A stretch of DNA of 64,000 nt from Comamonas testosteroni ATCC 11996 (GCF_000241525.1 NZ_AHIL01000002.1:186001-250000); one strand, 5' to 3'. Shown: positions 8,761 to 17,629, counted from the first letter of the stretch. A program made the numbers and translations. Notes: a model not told the origin generated them from the letters alone.

Positions 8761-9495
8761 ATGTCTGTTGAATCGACCGGCGCCGAGCGCCCCAGCTTTG
8801 ACCTCAAGAGCGCACAACTGCCGGTGCTTTCCGTGGTACTTCGCAGCACCGACATGCAGGCGCTGGCCCAGGATCTGGCCCGCCGTCTTGCCGACGACCC
8901 GGATTTCTTCGACAACGACCCCGTGCTGATCGATCTCAGCCAGGTGCGCGAAGCAGAGGAAGAAATCGACTTCCCGGCCCTGATCGAGGCCCTGCGCAAC
9001 CACCGCACCGTGCCGGTTGCCGTGCGCAGCGGCAGCGAGGCCCAGATGGAAGCAGCCAAGGCCCTGGGTCTGAGTGCAGCCCCCGATGCCATGCCGACGC
9101 GCCGCGCCGAGCCCCAAGTCCACGAAATCATTCGCGAAGTGGAGGTCGAGGTGCCTGCTCCGCTGGCCGATGCCGTCATCGTGGATAGGCCGTTGCGCTC
9201 GGGCCAGCGCGTCTATGCCAAAGGCACCGACATTGTGGTTCTGGACATGGTCAGCTATGGTGCCGAGGTGATTGCAGACGGCAACGTCCATGTCTATGCG
9301 CCTCTGCGCGGCCGCGCCGTAGCCGGGGCCAGCGGCAATACCAGCGCAAGAATTTTTAGCACTTGCATGGAGGCGCAACTGCTTTCCATCGCAGGTATCT
9401 ACCGCACAATTGAAACCGATCTCCCCAAAGAAGTCGCCGGCAAAGCAGCCAAGGTGCGCCTGGAGGGAGAAAGCATCGTTATCGAGCCGGTATGA
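8761..9495 (+). CDS. minC: Septum site-determining protein MinC
   Basis: This 244-residue division inhibitor disassembles FtsZ polymers away from midcell when recruited to the membrane by MinD. The N-terminal domain (about 1-115: SFDLKSAQLPVLSVVLRSTD) is followed by a linker. The C-terminal beta-helix domain (about 135-244) has the typical RSGQRVYAKGTDIVVLDMVSYGAEVIADGNVHVYAPLRGRAVAGASGN series and the SIAGIY motif. It is first of minC-minD-minE on the same strand, with 58 bases between minC and minD. No strong ribosome site precedes the ATG, although the domain start supports it. Confidence 0.95.
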   Translation: MSVESTGAERPSFDLKSAQLPVLSVVLRSTDMQALAQDLARRLADDPDFFDNDPVLIDLSQVREAEEEIDFPALIEALRNHRTVPVAVRSGSEAQMEAAKALGLSAAPDAMPTRRAEPQVHEIIREVEVEVPAPLADAVIVDRPLRSGQRVYAKGTDIVVLDMVSYGAEVIADGNVHVYAPLRGRAVAGASGNTSARIFSTCMEAQLLSIAGIYRTIETDLPKEVAGKAAKVRLEGESIVIEPV

Positions 9496-9553
9496 GAGAC
9501 ACACCGGACACCCTATCAACCTGCCCCATTTGTCTTAAAGGAATCGTGCAAAC

Positions 9554-10366
9554 ATGGCCAAAATCGTCGTCGTGACCTCCGGCAAAGGCGGTGTCGGCAA
9601 GACCACCACCAGCGCCAGCTTCGCATCCGGCCTCGCACTGCGCGGCCACAAGACCGCAGTGATTGACTTCGATGTGGGTCTGCGCAATCTCGATCTGATC
9701 ATGGGCTGCGAACGCCGCGTGGTCTATGACCTCATCAATGTCATCCAGGGCGAAGCCAATCTGAACCAGGCCCTGATCAAGGACAAGCAGTGCGAGAACC
9801 TGTTCGTGCTGGCCGCCTCGCAGACCCGAGACAAGGAAGCCCTCACGCAGGAAGGCGTGAAGAAGGTGCTGGACGACCTGTCCGCCATGGACTTCGAGTT
9901 CATCATCTGCGACTCGCCCGCCGGCATTGAAAGCGGTGCGCTGATGGCCATGCACTACGCCGAAGAGGCCCTGGTGGTGACCAACCCCGAAGTCTCTTCA
10001 GTGCGTGACTCCGACCGTATTTTGGGCATGCTCAGCTCCAAGACTGAGCGTGCGGTCAAGGGCGAGCGCATCAAGGAGCATCTGCTGATCACGCGCTACA
10101 ACCCCAATCGCGTCGAAGACGGCCAGATGCTGTCGCTGGAGGACATCCAGGACATTCTGCGCATCGAGCTGATCGGCGTGATCCCCGAATCCGAAACCGT
10201 GCTCCAGGCCTCCAACCAGGGCATTCCCGCCGTGCACATGCAGGGCACGGATGTGGCCGAGGCCTATCAGGATGTGGTGGCACGCTTTCTGGGCGAAGAA
10301 AAACCCATGCGCTTTACCGAAGCCGTCAAACCCGGTTTCTTCAAGCGCATGTTTGGCGGGAGGTAA
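9554..10366 (+). CDS. minD: Septum site-determining ATPase MinD
   Basis: This 270-residue Walker ATPase cycles on and off the inner membrane and delivers MinC; MinE stimulates its ATP hydrolysis. The deviant Walker A motif [13 protein letters not shown] is at residues 8-20, the [11 protein letters not shown] switch is at about 38-48, and the ICDSPAGIE Walker B segment is at about 117-125. The C-terminal amphipathic membrane-targeting tail ends FFKRMFGGR. The length and motifs are normal. AAAGGA precedes the ATG. Confidence 0.97.
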   Translation: MAKIVVVTSGKGGVGKTTTSASFASGLALRGHKTAVIDFDVGLRNLDLIMGCERRVVYDLINVIQGEANLNQALIKDKQCENLFVLAASQTRDKEALTQEGVKKVLDDLSAMDFEFIICDSPAGIESGALMAMHYAEEALVVTNPEVSSVRDSDRILGMLSSKTERAVKGERIKEHLLITRYNPNRVEDGQMLSLEDIQDILRIELIGVIPESETVLQASNQGIPAVHMQGTDVAEAYQDVVARFLGEEKPMRFTEAVKPGFFKRMFGGR

Positions 10367-10371
10367 GCCTT

Positions 10372-10638
10372 ATGTCCATGTTGTCGTTTCTGCTCGGGGA
10401 GAAGAAGAAGTCCGCTTCGGTCGCCAAGGAGCGTCTGCAGATCATTCTCGCGCGCGAGCGCGTGGGCGGCGAAAGCGGCAAGCCCGACTATCTTCCGGCC
10501 CTGCAAAAAGAGCTGATGGCCGTGATTTCCAAGTATGTGGACATCAACCCCAATGACATCAAGGTACAGCTGGAGCGCCAGGAAAACCTTGAGGTTCTGG
10601 AAGTCAAGATCGAGCTGCCGGACGCCGCGCGCGGCTGA
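10372..10638 (+). CDS. minE: Cell division topological specificity factor MinE
   Basis: This 88-residue protein has the N-terminal membrane-binding/MinD-contact segment ([29 protein letters not shown]) and the C-terminal dimerisation half ([36 protein letters not shown]). It drives the MinD oscillation that places the septum at midcell. The start is 5 bases after the minD stop, and its ribosome site (GGGAGG) overlaps the end of minD, which indicates translational coupling. Confidence 0.97.
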   Translation: MSMLSFLLGEKKKSASVAKERLQIILARERVGGESGKPDYLPALQKELMAVISKYVDINPNDIKVQLERQENLEVLEVKIELPDAARG

Positions 10639-10684
10639 TGCCGACTCACTCTCTCAAGCGTATGCATGACGCTTGATGGATAAG

Positions 10685-10711
10685 AAATGGGCCTGAATAG
10701 GCCCATTTTTC
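10685..10711. terminator. Terminator between minE and glutathione reductase
   Basis: ATGGGCC (687-693 of the 10 kb block) and GGCCCAT form a 7-bp stem with a TGAATA loop. Five T residues follow on the plus strand and an A-tract precedes it, so it can serve both converging genes. Confidence 0.85.
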
Positions 10712-10765
10712 ATTGCGGTGTCGCCCTGCGCGCCCCGCAGTACGAACTGCGCGGAGTGTCGTTTC

Positions 10766-12130
10766 TTATTCGCGCACCGGCTCCCGCATGGTCACCAGCT
10801 CCTCGGCCACGGTCGGGTGTATGCCTATGGTCGAATCGAACTGCTGCTTGGTCGCGCCGCATTGCAGCGCCACTGCAAAGCCCTGCATCAGTTCGCCCGC
10901 ACCCTCGCCCACCATATGCACGCCGCGCACGCGCTGGTCGGCCGTGGAGACGATGAGCTTGAGGAAGACATTCTCGGGCTCGGCCCCCATGCGGTTGGTC
11001 AGCGGCCTGAAGCCGGACTGGAAAACCTGCACCGCACCGAAGCGCTCGCGCGCCACCTCCTCTGACAGGCCCACGGTGCCCACCTGCGGATGGGAAAACA
11101 CCGCCGTCGGCACCAGCTCGTAGTCGGGAGCGCTCTTGCCGCCCTGGCCGAACAGGTGATGGGCGAGCACTGTCCCCTCGGCCAGCGCCACGGGCGTCAG
11201 AGCCATGCGATCGACCACATCGCCCACGGCATGGATGGATGGCACATTGCTGCAGAAATGCTGATCCACCTCGATGGCGCCCTTGTCGTTGACCTTGACG
11301 CCCGCAGCCTCCAGCCCCAGCCCTTGGATCAGGGGCACGCGACCCGTGGCATACATCACGCAGTCCACGACCAGTTGCTCGCCGCTCTTGAGCTGCAGAT
11401 GCAGGCCGTCCGCCTGCTTGTCAATGGCCTGAATTTCATCCTCCCAACGGAAGTTCACGCCCAACTGGGCCATCTCCTGGCCCAGATGCAGACCCAGGTC
11501 TGCATCAAAGCCGCGCAGCAGCTGCTGGCGGCGGTGCAGCAGGGTCGTCTCGGCGCCCAGACCGTTGAAGATGGAGGCGAACTCCACGGCGATATAGCCT
11601 CCGCCCACGACCACCACCCGCCTGGGCAGATGCGGCAGATGGAAGGCCTCGTCAGAGCTGATGGCATGCTCCACACCAGGAATATCGGGCAGGCTGGGCG
11701 TTCCGCCCGTTGCAATCAGGATATGGCGGGCATGGATGGTCTGGCCGTTCACCAGCACGCTGTGCGGCCCCGAGAGCGCCGCACGGCCGTGGATAAGGGT
11801 AATGCCTGCGCCGGCCAGCATGCGGCCGTAGACGCCGTTCAGGCGCTCGATTTCCCGGTCCTTGTTGGCAATCAGCGTGGGCCAGTCGAACTGGGGATGC
11901 TCCAGCTGCCAGCCAAAGCCCCGGGCCTCCTCGGCCAGCTGGCTGAAATGCGCGGCATGGCTGAGCAGCTTCTTGGGGATGCAGCCCACGTTGACGCAGG
12001 TGCCGCCCAGTTGGGCAGCTTCCACCACAGCCACACGGGCCCCCAGACCGGCTGCCACACGGCTGGCGCGCACGCCGCCCGAGCCACCGCCTATGACCAG
12101 AAAGTCGTAATCAAAGTCTTGTTGCTGCAT
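10766..12130 (-). CDS. gor: Glutathione-disulfide reductase
   Basis: This 454-residue FAD/NADPH enzyme reduces oxidised glutathione. FAD binding is shown by VIGGGSGGVRASR (about 12-24). The redox-active pair is in GGTCVNVGCIPKKL (Cys45 and Cys50). The NADPH Rossmann motif is VVGGGYIAVEFASIF, the second FAD strand is IHAVGDV, and the C-terminal dimer interface HMVGEGAGELMQG is followed by IGIHPTVAEE, which carries the active-site His. It is convergent with minE. The ATG at 12130 begins the conserved domain. The CVNVGC form and overall length fit Gor rather than lipoamide dehydrogenase, though reductases for related thiols cannot be excluded. Confidence 0.92.
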   Translation of the reverse strand: MQQQDFDYDFLVIGGGSGGVRASRVAAGLGARVAVVEAAQLGGTCVNVGCIPKKLLSHAAHFSQLAEEARGFGWQLEHPQFDWPTLIANKDREIERLNGVYGRMLAGAGITLIHGRAALSGPHSVLVNGQTIHARHILIATGGTPSLPDIPGVEHAISSDEAFHLPHLPRRVVVVGGGYIAVEFASIFNGLGAETTLLHRRQQLLRGFDADLGLHLGQEMAQLGVNFRWEDEIQAIDKQADGLHLQLKSGEQLVVDCVMYATGRVPLIQGLGLEAAGVKVNDKGAIEVDQHFCSNVPSIHAVGDVVDRMALTPVALAEGTVLAHHLFGQGGKSAPDYELVPTAVFSHPQVGTVGLSEEVARERFGAVQVFQSGFRPLTNRMGAEPENVFLKLIVSTADQRVRGVHMVGEGAGELMQGFAVALQCGATKQQFDSTIGIHPTVAEELVTMREPVRE

Positions 12131-12200
12131 GTTCTGTCTCGCTGTTTGGGAGGTTCAAAGCAGATGCTTGCTGCTTTGAACTCTACAAGACAAGACTGCC

Positions 12201-12233
12201 GCAGGTGGTTTAACGCAGCGTTAAACCACCTGC
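12201..12233. other. Perfect 15-bp stem, 3-base loop hairpin
   Basis: GCAGGTGGTTTAACG (12201-12215) and its exact complement (12219-12233) are separated by CAG. It lies between the dioxygenase stop at 12260 and the gor start at 12130. There is no T-tract on either strand, so it is not a classical Rho-independent terminator. Confidence 0.7.
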
Positions 12234-12259
12234 ACGACCCAGTTTGATTGGCGGGCGGC

Positions 12260-13171
12260 TCAGAAAGGTTTGTCGCCCATGACCGTGGCGCGGTGCATGC
12301 GGCGCACGGCCGGGAAATAGTCCTGAATCGCGTAATGCTGGGTGGAGCGGTTGTCCCACATGGCGATGGTGTTGGGCTCCCAGCGCAGACGCATCTGGTA
12401 TTCCAGAATCGCGGGCTGGCGCAGCAGATAGTTCATCAGATCCTGTTGCTGGGCATGAATTTCGTTGGCCGAGCGGAAGCTGGCAAAGTTCGAGCTGAAG
12501 TTGGCGAAATGCGTGACGAAGGTCTCGTTGACGTAGAGAATCTTCTGCCCGCTTTCGGGGTGGGTGCGCACCACCGGGTGCACCACGGGCGGGTATTTGC
12601 CGCGGGCCTGGGCCTGCTCTGCAGGCGTCATGCGCGCACCGAACGAGGGCAGGATGTCATGCACGGCGTACAGGCCGGCAATCTGCTGCTTGCGCGCCTC
12701 GGGCAGCTGCTCGTAGGCCTGCTCCATATTGATCCAGACCGTGTCGCCGCCGACCTCGGGGCACTCCACGCAGCGCAGCACCGAGGCCATGGAAGGCGTC
12801 TCGCGCCAGGAGACATCGGTGTGATAGACGTTCTCGGTGCCAGGAATCTTGCTGTTGCCGCCGAGAAGCACCAGCTCGGCATGGTCGGGGTGATGGGGAA
12901 ATACCGGATGAAGCTCCAGCTCGCCGAAGCAGCGCGCAAACGCCACATGCTGGGCAGGCGTGATGTTCTGCTCGCGAAACACCAGCACCTTGTGCGCCAC
13001 CAGCGCCTGGCGCAGCTCGCGCGTCTGCTCCTCGCTCATGGGCTGGCGCAGGTCTATGCCCGAAACCTCCACGCCTATGGCGGGAGAGATGCGCCTGAAC
13101 TCGATCCCCGTGCTGCTTGCCGCGGCCACCTTGCGCTGGGTATGGGCCGGCCTGTCTTCGCAATCGATCAT
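12260..13171 (-). CDS. TauD/TfdA-family Fe(II)/2-oxoglutarate-dependent dioxygenase
   Basis: This enzyme of about 303 residues should couple 2-oxoglutarate decarboxylation to hydroxylation of an organic substrate, as taurine and 2,4-D dioxygenases do. The iron-binding HxD is in VYHTDVSW (about residue 114), and the distal His is in NRSTQHYAI, followed by the 2-oxoglutarate-binding Arg in VRRMHRATV. The ATG at 13171 has GGAG 8 bases upstream; a longer in-frame reading exists but lacks support. The flavin reductase gene lies upstream on the same strand with 131 bases between. The substrate is unknown. No sulfonate transporter is nearby, so a taurine role is not supported. Confidence 0.88.
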   Translation of the reverse strand: MIDCEDRPAHTQRKVAAASSTGIEFRRISPAIGVEVSGIDLRQPMSEEQTRELRQALVAHKVLVFREQNITPAQHVAFARCFGELELHPVFPHHPDHAELVLLGGNSKIPGTENVYHTDVSWRETPSMASVLRCVECPEVGGDTVWINMEQAYEQLPEARKQQIAGLYAVHDILPSFGARMTPAEQAQARGKYPPVVHPVVRTHPESGQKILYVNETFVTHFANFSSNFASFRSANEIHAQQQDLMNYLLRQPAILEYQMRLRWEPNTIAMWDNRSTQHYAIQDYFPAVRRMHRATVMGDKPF

Positions 13172-13267
13172 GATGTGTCTCCAAAGCGTTACAACCACTG
13201 TCCTCGGGCCTGACACAGCAGGCCTGGGGGCAATCTAGGGCGGGCCTTGGAGATCGGTATCGTTCAA

Positions 13268-13294
13268 GCCGACTAGGTAGGGTTCCCAGTCGGC
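13268..13294. promoter_or_regulatory. Inverted repeat upstream of the dioxygenase gene
   Basis: GCCGACT and AGTCGGC are separated by 13 bases and lie about 97-123 bases upstream of the dioxygenase start, between it and the flavin reductase stop. It could be an operator or an intercistronic hairpin. There is no T-tract. Confidence 0.35.
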
Positions 13295-13302
13295 CGCCGG
13301 CA

Positions 13303-13827
13303 CTACCTGACGAAGCCGTGGGCGTGCATATGGCCCGAGTGGTAGAGCAGCGGTGCGCGGTCGGTATGGTGCTCGCAGCGATCCACCTCGCCAATGAAGA
13401 GCAGATGATCGCCCTCCTCATGCTGGCGCAGATTGCGGCATTCGAAGACGGCGCTGCAGCCCTCCAGCAGCGGCACACCATGCTCGGAGTCATGATGCGG
13501 CGTATGGCTGAAACGGTCCGCACCCTTGCGTGCAAACAGCTCGGCCAGCGGCTTTTGCGAAGCCGCCAGCACATGGATCGCGTAATGCGTGCAGTGACGG
13601 AACACGGGCAGTGAGTTGGCCTTCAGACCCAGGCTCCAGAGCACCAGCGAGGGTGCCAGCGACAGTGCGTTGAAGGAGCTGACCGTGGAGCCCACCGCAT
13701 GGCCCTCTGCACTGCGCGCCGTGATGATGGTCACGCCGGTGGCAAATTGCCCCAGCGCATCGCGAAATTCGCGCTGCGAGAAAGGCAAGGCCGAACGCAA
13801 GACGGAGGTAGGCAAGGCGGAGTTCAC
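13303..13827 (-). CDS. Flavin reductase domain protein (DIM6/NTAB, FMN-binding split barrel)
   Basis: This 174-residue protein matches short-chain flavin reductases that supply reduced FMN or FAD to two-component monooxygenases. It starts with FRDALGQFATGVTIITARSAEGHAVGSTVSSFNALSLAPSLVLWSLG, which is the FMN-binding core, and has the C-terminal HLLFIGEVDRCEHH...PLLYHSG segment. The only start available is a GTG at 13827, with weak GAG spacing, so the N-terminus is uncertain. No monooxygenase partner is adjacent; the next gene is a non-flavin dioxygenase. A TTGATCAATTATCAA palindrome lies about 80 bases upstream. Confidence 0.82.
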   Translation of the reverse strand: MNSALPTSVLRSALPFSQREFRDALGQFATGVTIITARSAEGHAVGSTVSSFNALSLAPSLVLWSLGLKANSLPVFRHCTHYAIHVLAASQKPLAELFARKGADRFSHTPHHDSEHGVPLLEGCSAVFECRNLRQHEEGDHLLFIGEVDRCEHHTDRAPLLYHSGHMHAHGFVR

Positions 13828-13868
13828 GAAATTCAGAGCTCAAGTCAGCGACCACAACGGTGCGCCAC

Positions 13869-13929
13869 GGTTCAAGATCAGCAGATCCAAAGAGCATCTG
13901 CAGGACTTGATCAATTATCAACTTGAACC
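13869..13929. promoter_or_regulatory. Nested palindromes upstream of flavin reductase
   Basis: TTGATCAATTATCAA (13907-13921) is a 5-bp perfect inverted repeat with a 5-base centre. It is nested in an outer 8-bp perfect repeat, GGTTCAAG (13869-13876) and CTTGAACC (13922-13929). The symmetry resembles MarR- or LysR-family operators, and a MarR gene lies 0.8 kb away. Function is inferred. Confidence 0.35.
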
Positions 13930-13972
13930 TTGCCGGTCACAATCCGTAAGGGCTTAAGGCCAGAATAATCAA

Positions 13973-14030
13973 TTTTGATAGCTTCTTGCGCAGGAATACA
14001 AAGGCCTGCAGGCCAAAATCTATCAATACT
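13973..14030. repeat. AT-rich intergenic repeat (TTTGATAGC family), copy 2
   Basis: TTTTGATAGCTTCTTGCGC...AAAGGCCTGCAGGCC...ATCTATCAATA sits just after the exonuclease stop codon (14029). It has TTGATAG-like arms facing each other around a GGCCTGCAGGCC palindrome. It belongs to the same family as the block at 3560-3649. Confidence 0.45.
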
Positions 14031-14664
14031 AGATCTGAGCTGCCAGCAGCGTTTGACCGGCCTGCTGCGCCAGCCAGCTGCCGGCCTTGGCCTTGCTGCA
14101 GCGTTGCAGCTGCATCAGCAGCTCGTGCTCGGGCCAGGGCAGGGCATGGCGCTCGCACAGGTCCTGCTGCATGCGCGCCAGCAGGGCTGCCGCCATCTCG
14201 GCATCGGCCAGCGCCCGGTGGGCGCGCCCCGTGGAGGGCAGTTGCAGATAGCGCGCCAGATTGCCCAGGCTGTGGCTGGGCGCCTGCGGGTAGATGCGGC
14301 GCGACAGCAGCACGGTGCAGGCAAAAAGCTGGGGGGCGGCTTCGCCCGCCAGCGCCAGCTCGGCCTGCCAGAACTTGCTGTCGAACGATGCGTTGTGGGC
14401 CACCATGGGTGCAGCGCCCACAAAGCGGGCCGCGTCACGCATCACCTCGGCGGCGGGCGGCGCCGTGCGCAGCATCGCGTTGGTGATGCCGGTGAGTTCG
14501 GTGATGAAGGGCGAGACCCAGGCCCCGGTCTGCATCAGGCTCTGGAAACGGTCCACCACGCGGCCCTGCTCCAGCAGCACGATGGCCACCTCGGTGGCCC
14601 TGGCGCCCTGGGCGGGCGTCATGCCCGTGGTTTCAAAGTCGATGACGGCAATCGCAGCACTCAT
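14029..14664 (-). CDS. DnaQ-like 3'-5' exonuclease
   Basis: This 211-residue protein has the DEDDh exonuclease fold. Motif I is AVIDFETTGMTP (Asp and Glu at about 9 and 11), motif II is MVAHNASFDSKFW (about 94-106), and motif III includes HRALADAEMAAALL with the catalytic His/Asp pair. It is a stand-alone exonuclease domain such as a DNA polymerase III epsilon-like proofreader or an RNase T relative, not a full epsilon subunit. The ATG at 14664 begins the domain directly, and upstream in-frame sequence looks non-coding. Its MarR-family neighbour reads in the same direction with a short gap. Confidence 0.85.
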   Translation of the reverse strand: MSAAIAVIDFETTGMTPAQGARATEVAIVLLEQGRVVDRFQSLMQTGAWVSPFITELTGITNAMLRTAPPAAEVMRDAARFVGAAPMVAHNASFDSKFWQAELALAGEAAPQLFACTVLLSRRIYPQAPSHSLGNLARYLQLPSTGRAHRALADAEMAAALLARMQQDLCERHALPWPEHELLMQLQRCSKAKAGSWLAQQAGQTLLAAQI

Positions 14665-14690
14665 GACTGCATTGTGCCGTGACCAGAGCC

Positions 14691-15182
14691 TCAGTCCTGG
14701 CCCAGCTCGTCTTCGCCGGGCAGACCCAGGCTTTGCACCACATGCTCGAGGATGCGGAACAGCTGCTCGCTCTCGGCGCTGCCCAGTTGCTCCTCGATCT
14801 CGGTGTAGATGGTTTCGAAGTGCGGCACGATCTGCGCCACCATCTCCTGGCCGGCAGGCGTGAGAGCAAACTCGGAGCCCCGCAGGTCGGCCACATGGCG
14901 GCCGCGCTTGATGAGCAGGCGCCCTTCCAGCGTCTTGAGCAGGCGCGAGAGGCTGGGCATGCTGATGAAGGTCAGCTGCGACAGCTCCATGGGACGCAGG
15001 CGCCTGTCGGCCACCCACATGGTGCGCAGCACGCGCCATTGCTGCTCGGTCAGGCCGTGCGCACGCAGCGAGGGACGAAAGCGCACCATGACCGCCTCGC
15101 GGGCCTTGAGCAAAGCCATGGGCAATGAGCGCGCAAAGGAACGTGAGGTTTCAAGGGCAGGAGTGATGTCGTGCTGGATCAT
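14691..15182 (-). CDS. MarR-family regulator, HpaR-like
   Basis: This 163-residue winged-helix regulator begins ITPALETSRSFARSLPMALLKAREAVMVRFRP, then LTEQQWRVLRTMWVADRRLRPMELSQLTFISMPSLSRLLKTLEGRLLIKR. This is the pattern of homoprotocatechuate-operon regulators (HpaR). In that family a phenolic acid releases the repressor from DNA. No hpa catabolic genes are visible within several kb, so the target is unknown. The neighbouring flavin reductase, which resembles HpaC-type reductases, is a possible target (inference). The ATG at 15182 begins the conserved N-terminus. Confidence 0.85.
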   Translation of the reverse strand: MIQHDITPALETSRSFARSLPMALLKAREAVMVRFRPSLRAHGLTEQQWRVLRTMWVADRRLRPMELSQLTFISMPSLSRLLKTLEGRLLIKRGRHVADLRGSEFALTPAGQEMVAQIVPHFETIYTEIEEQLGSAESEQLFRILEHVVQSLGLPGEDELGQD

Positions 15183-15295
15183 GGCATGGACGAGTTGCTG
15201 GCGTGATTGTATGTAAGAGCCCCACGCAGCGATACCGTCAATCCGGGCAAAAGAGTCAGCCAGCCCGTACTCGTCCTGCAGTCCTATGCCCTGTC

Positions 15296-16630
15296 TCAGG
15301 CAGACGCAATCCGCGCGCCGCGAGCGACCTCGAGTGCCGGCTCATCCCAGAACCGGAAATCCAGCGCCGGGCGCTCGCCGCTCATCAGCGCCGCCATGGC
15401 CTTGCCCGAACCCGCACCATGCGTCCAGCCCAGGGTGCCATGTCCGGCATTGACCCAGATGCCTTTTGCCTGCGTGGCCCCGATGCAGGGAATATTGCTG
15501 GGCGTGGCGGGCCGCAGACCGCACCAGAACTGCGGATCGCCGCCCTGCTCGGGCAGGCGCGTGTCGCAGACGCCGGGCATCAGCTCCTCCACGCGCCTGA
15601 CCAGCATCTCGCAGCGCGCCCTGGCCGTGGGTGTGTCCAGACTCAGATCGAAGCCACCGAGCTCTATGGTGCCGGCCACACGCAGGCGGTTTCCCAAACG
15701 GCTCATGGCGACCTTGCGGCTGTCGTCGATGGTGGAGACGACGGGAGCTTTTTCGGGCCGCAGCAGCGGCAAGGTAGCGCTATAGCCCTTGCCCGGATAG
15801 ATGGGAACCTTCACACCCAGAGGCCCCAGCAGCAGCGGTGTGTATGAGCCGCAGGCGACCACCACGCCATCCGCGCTCATCATGCGCCGAGCGCCATCGC
15901 TGCCGTCGCGAATCTGCACCCGGGCAGGCCTGCCCCGGCGCGCCGGCTGCAGGCCCAGAATGTCGTGGCCGTAGAGGAACTGCACACCGGCCTGGGCACA
16001 GAGACCGGCCAGCTTTTCGGTGAACAGACGCGCATCACCGGACTCGTCGGTGGCGGTGAACGTGCCACCCGCAATCTGCGCCGCATAGGGCGTGAATGCG
16101 GGCTCGATGGCCAGCAGCTCGTCGCGGCTGACCAGACGGCGCTGCACGCCGTATTGCCGCATCAGCTCCACGCCTTCGGCGGCCTCGGCAAACGCCTGCG
16201 GACTGCTGTAGAAATGGGCAATGCCGCGCTCCAGCCGCTCGAACTCGATACCGGTCTTCTGGACCATGTCCTTGAGCGCCACATGACTGTAGGCGCCCAG
16301 GGCCACGATCTGCTGCACATTGCGCGCGAACGCCCGGTCATTGCACTGGGCCAGGAACTGCAGGCCCCAGCGCCATTGGGCAGGATCGAGCTGCGGCCTA
16401 AACAGCAGCGGCGCCTGTTTGTCGAACATCCATTTGAGCGCCTTCCAGGGCGCCTGGCGATTGGCCCAGGGCTCGCAGTAGCTGACCGAGATCTGTCCGC
16501 CATTGGCATAGCTGGTCTCCAGGGCCGGACCGCTCTGGCGGTCCACCACGGTGACTTGATGACCGCGCTCGCGCAGATGCCAGGCGGTGCTGATGCCGAT
16601 GATGCCGGCGCCCAGGACGATGATGTTCAT
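15296..16630 (-). CDS. dadA: D-amino acid dehydrogenase (DadA type)
   Basis: This 444-residue FAD enzyme of the DAO family oxidises D-amino acids to 2-oxo acids and passes electrons to the respiratory chain. The N-terminal dinucleotide-binding motif MNIIVLGAGIIGISTAWHL is followed by ETSYANGGQISVSYCEPWANR, a DadA hallmark. The C-terminal WCGLRPATPSNIPCIG...IWVNAGHGTLGWTHGAGSGK segment completes the FAD site. The ATG at 16630 starts exactly at the domain. The gene is divergent from an ArgP-like LysR gene with 84 bases between, so that regulator may control it. No alanine racemase is adjacent. A second, more diverged DadA-like gene lies at 33364. Confidence 0.9.
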   Translation of the reverse strand: MNIIVLGAGIIGISTAWHLRERGHQVTVVDRQSGPALETSYANGGQISVSYCEPWANRQAPWKALKWMFDKQAPLLFRPQLDPAQWRWGLQFLAQCNDRAFARNVQQIVALGAYSHVALKDMVQKTGIEFERLERGIAHFYSSPQAFAEAAEGVELMRQYGVQRRLVSRDELLAIEPAFTPYAAQIAGGTFTATDESGDARLFTEKLAGLCAQAGVQFLYGHDILGLQPARRGRPARVQIRDGSDGARRMMSADGVVVACGSYTPLLLGPLGVKVPIYPGKGYSATLPLLRPEKAPVVSTIDDSRKVAMSRLGNRLRVAGTIELGGFDLSLDTPTARARCEMLVRRVEELMPGVCDTRLPEQGGDPQFWCGLRPATPSNIPCIGATQAKGIWVNAGHGTLGWTHGAGSGKAMAALMSGERPALDFRFWDEPALEVARGARIASA

Positions 16631-16714
16631 GCAGCCAGTGTCTGCACTCTTGCAGGCAAACAAAAGCAGCATTAAATTTTCAGCAGTTTCATCAGAAATG
16701 CTAATGGAATTGCC

Positions 16715-17629
16715 ATGAGTTCCTGGGACCCTGTTGCGCTGGAATGCCTGGCCGCCATCGTGGAGGAAGGCGGCTTCGAGCGCGCGGCGCAAAAGCTGCA
16801 CATCACCCAGTCGGCCGTGTCCCAGCGCCTGCGGGCGCTGGAGGCGCAGGTGGGTTCGGTGCTGGTGGAGCGCACGCGCCCCGTCAAGCCCACCAGCGCC
16901 GGGCGGCTGCTGCTCAAACATGCCAAACAGCTACGCCTGCTGCGCGCCGATCTCGCGCATGAGCTGCAGGAGCTGGCACCGCAGACCGGGCAGAGTCTGG
17001 CTGGAGAAATCGTCTCCATCGCCATCAATGCCGACAGCATTGCCACCTGGGCCATGACGGCTCTGGACGAGCTGGTGAAGAGCGGCCTGCCGCTGGAGGT
17101 GGTGGTTGACGACCAGGACTTCACGCAGGAGCTGCTGCGATCGGGCCAGGTCATGGGCTGCGTCACCACGCTGAGTCAGGCCATGCGCGGCTGCACGGTG
17201 CAGCCCCTGGGCGCCATGCGCTATGTGGCCGTGGCCTCGGCCGAGTTTGCGCGGCAAAGACTGCCGCAGGGGCTGACGCGCAAGAACTTCAACCAGCTGC
17301 CCTATCTGTCCTTCAACCGCAAGGACGATATGCAGGCCGAGTTCGTGGCGCGTTGCCTGGGTCTGCGCAATGTGTCGCTGCAGCATCAGATTCTGCTGCC
17401 CAGCTGCGAGGCGCAGGTGCGCGCCGTGCGTGCCGGCTGGGGCGTGGGCGTGCTGCCGCAGCTGCTGGTGCAGCCCGCACTGGATGCCGGTGAGCTGATC
17501 GACGTGGCAGCAGGCCATGTGCTGTCCATCGCGCTGTTCTGGCATTGCTGGAATCTGGAGTCACGCGTGCTGGCCCGTGTCAGCCAGGCCTTGCTGGGTA
17601 AGGCCCGGCAAGTGCTGCAAGCTGTTTGA
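16715..17629 (+). CDS. LysR-family regulator, ArgP/LysG-like
   Basis: This 304-residue protein has the N-terminal LysR helix-turn-helix (ALECLAAIVEEGGFERAAQKLHITQSAVSQRLRALEAQVGSVLVER) and an effector-binding domain with the ArgP-like stretch GEIVSIAINADSIATWAMTALDEL. ArgP/LysG proteins sense basic amino acids and control lysine/arginine exporters and related genes. Here the gene is divergent from dadA, and a LysE-type exporter is far away at 53.5 kb. It could regulate dadA in response to an amino acid (inference). Confidence 0.87.
   Translation: MSSWDPVALECLAAIVEEGGFERAAQKLHITQSAVSQRLRALEAQVGSVLVERTRPVKPTSAGRLLLKHAKQLRLLRADLAHELQELAPQTGQSLAGEIVSIAINADSIATWAMTALDELVKSGLPLEVVVDDQDFTQELLRSGQVMGCVTTLSQAMRGCTVQPLGAMRYVAVASAEFARQRLPQGLTRKNFNQLPYLSFNRKDDMQAEFVARCLGLRNVSLQHQILLPSCEAQVRAVRAGWGVGVLPQLLVQPALDAGELIDVAAGHVLSIALFWHCWNLESRVLARVSQALLGKARQVLQAV

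Noticed and set aside
10653-10677. CAAGCG...CGCTTG repeat just after minE
   Set aside because: It is short with no T-tract and lies next to a clear terminator at 10685; no separate role is supported.
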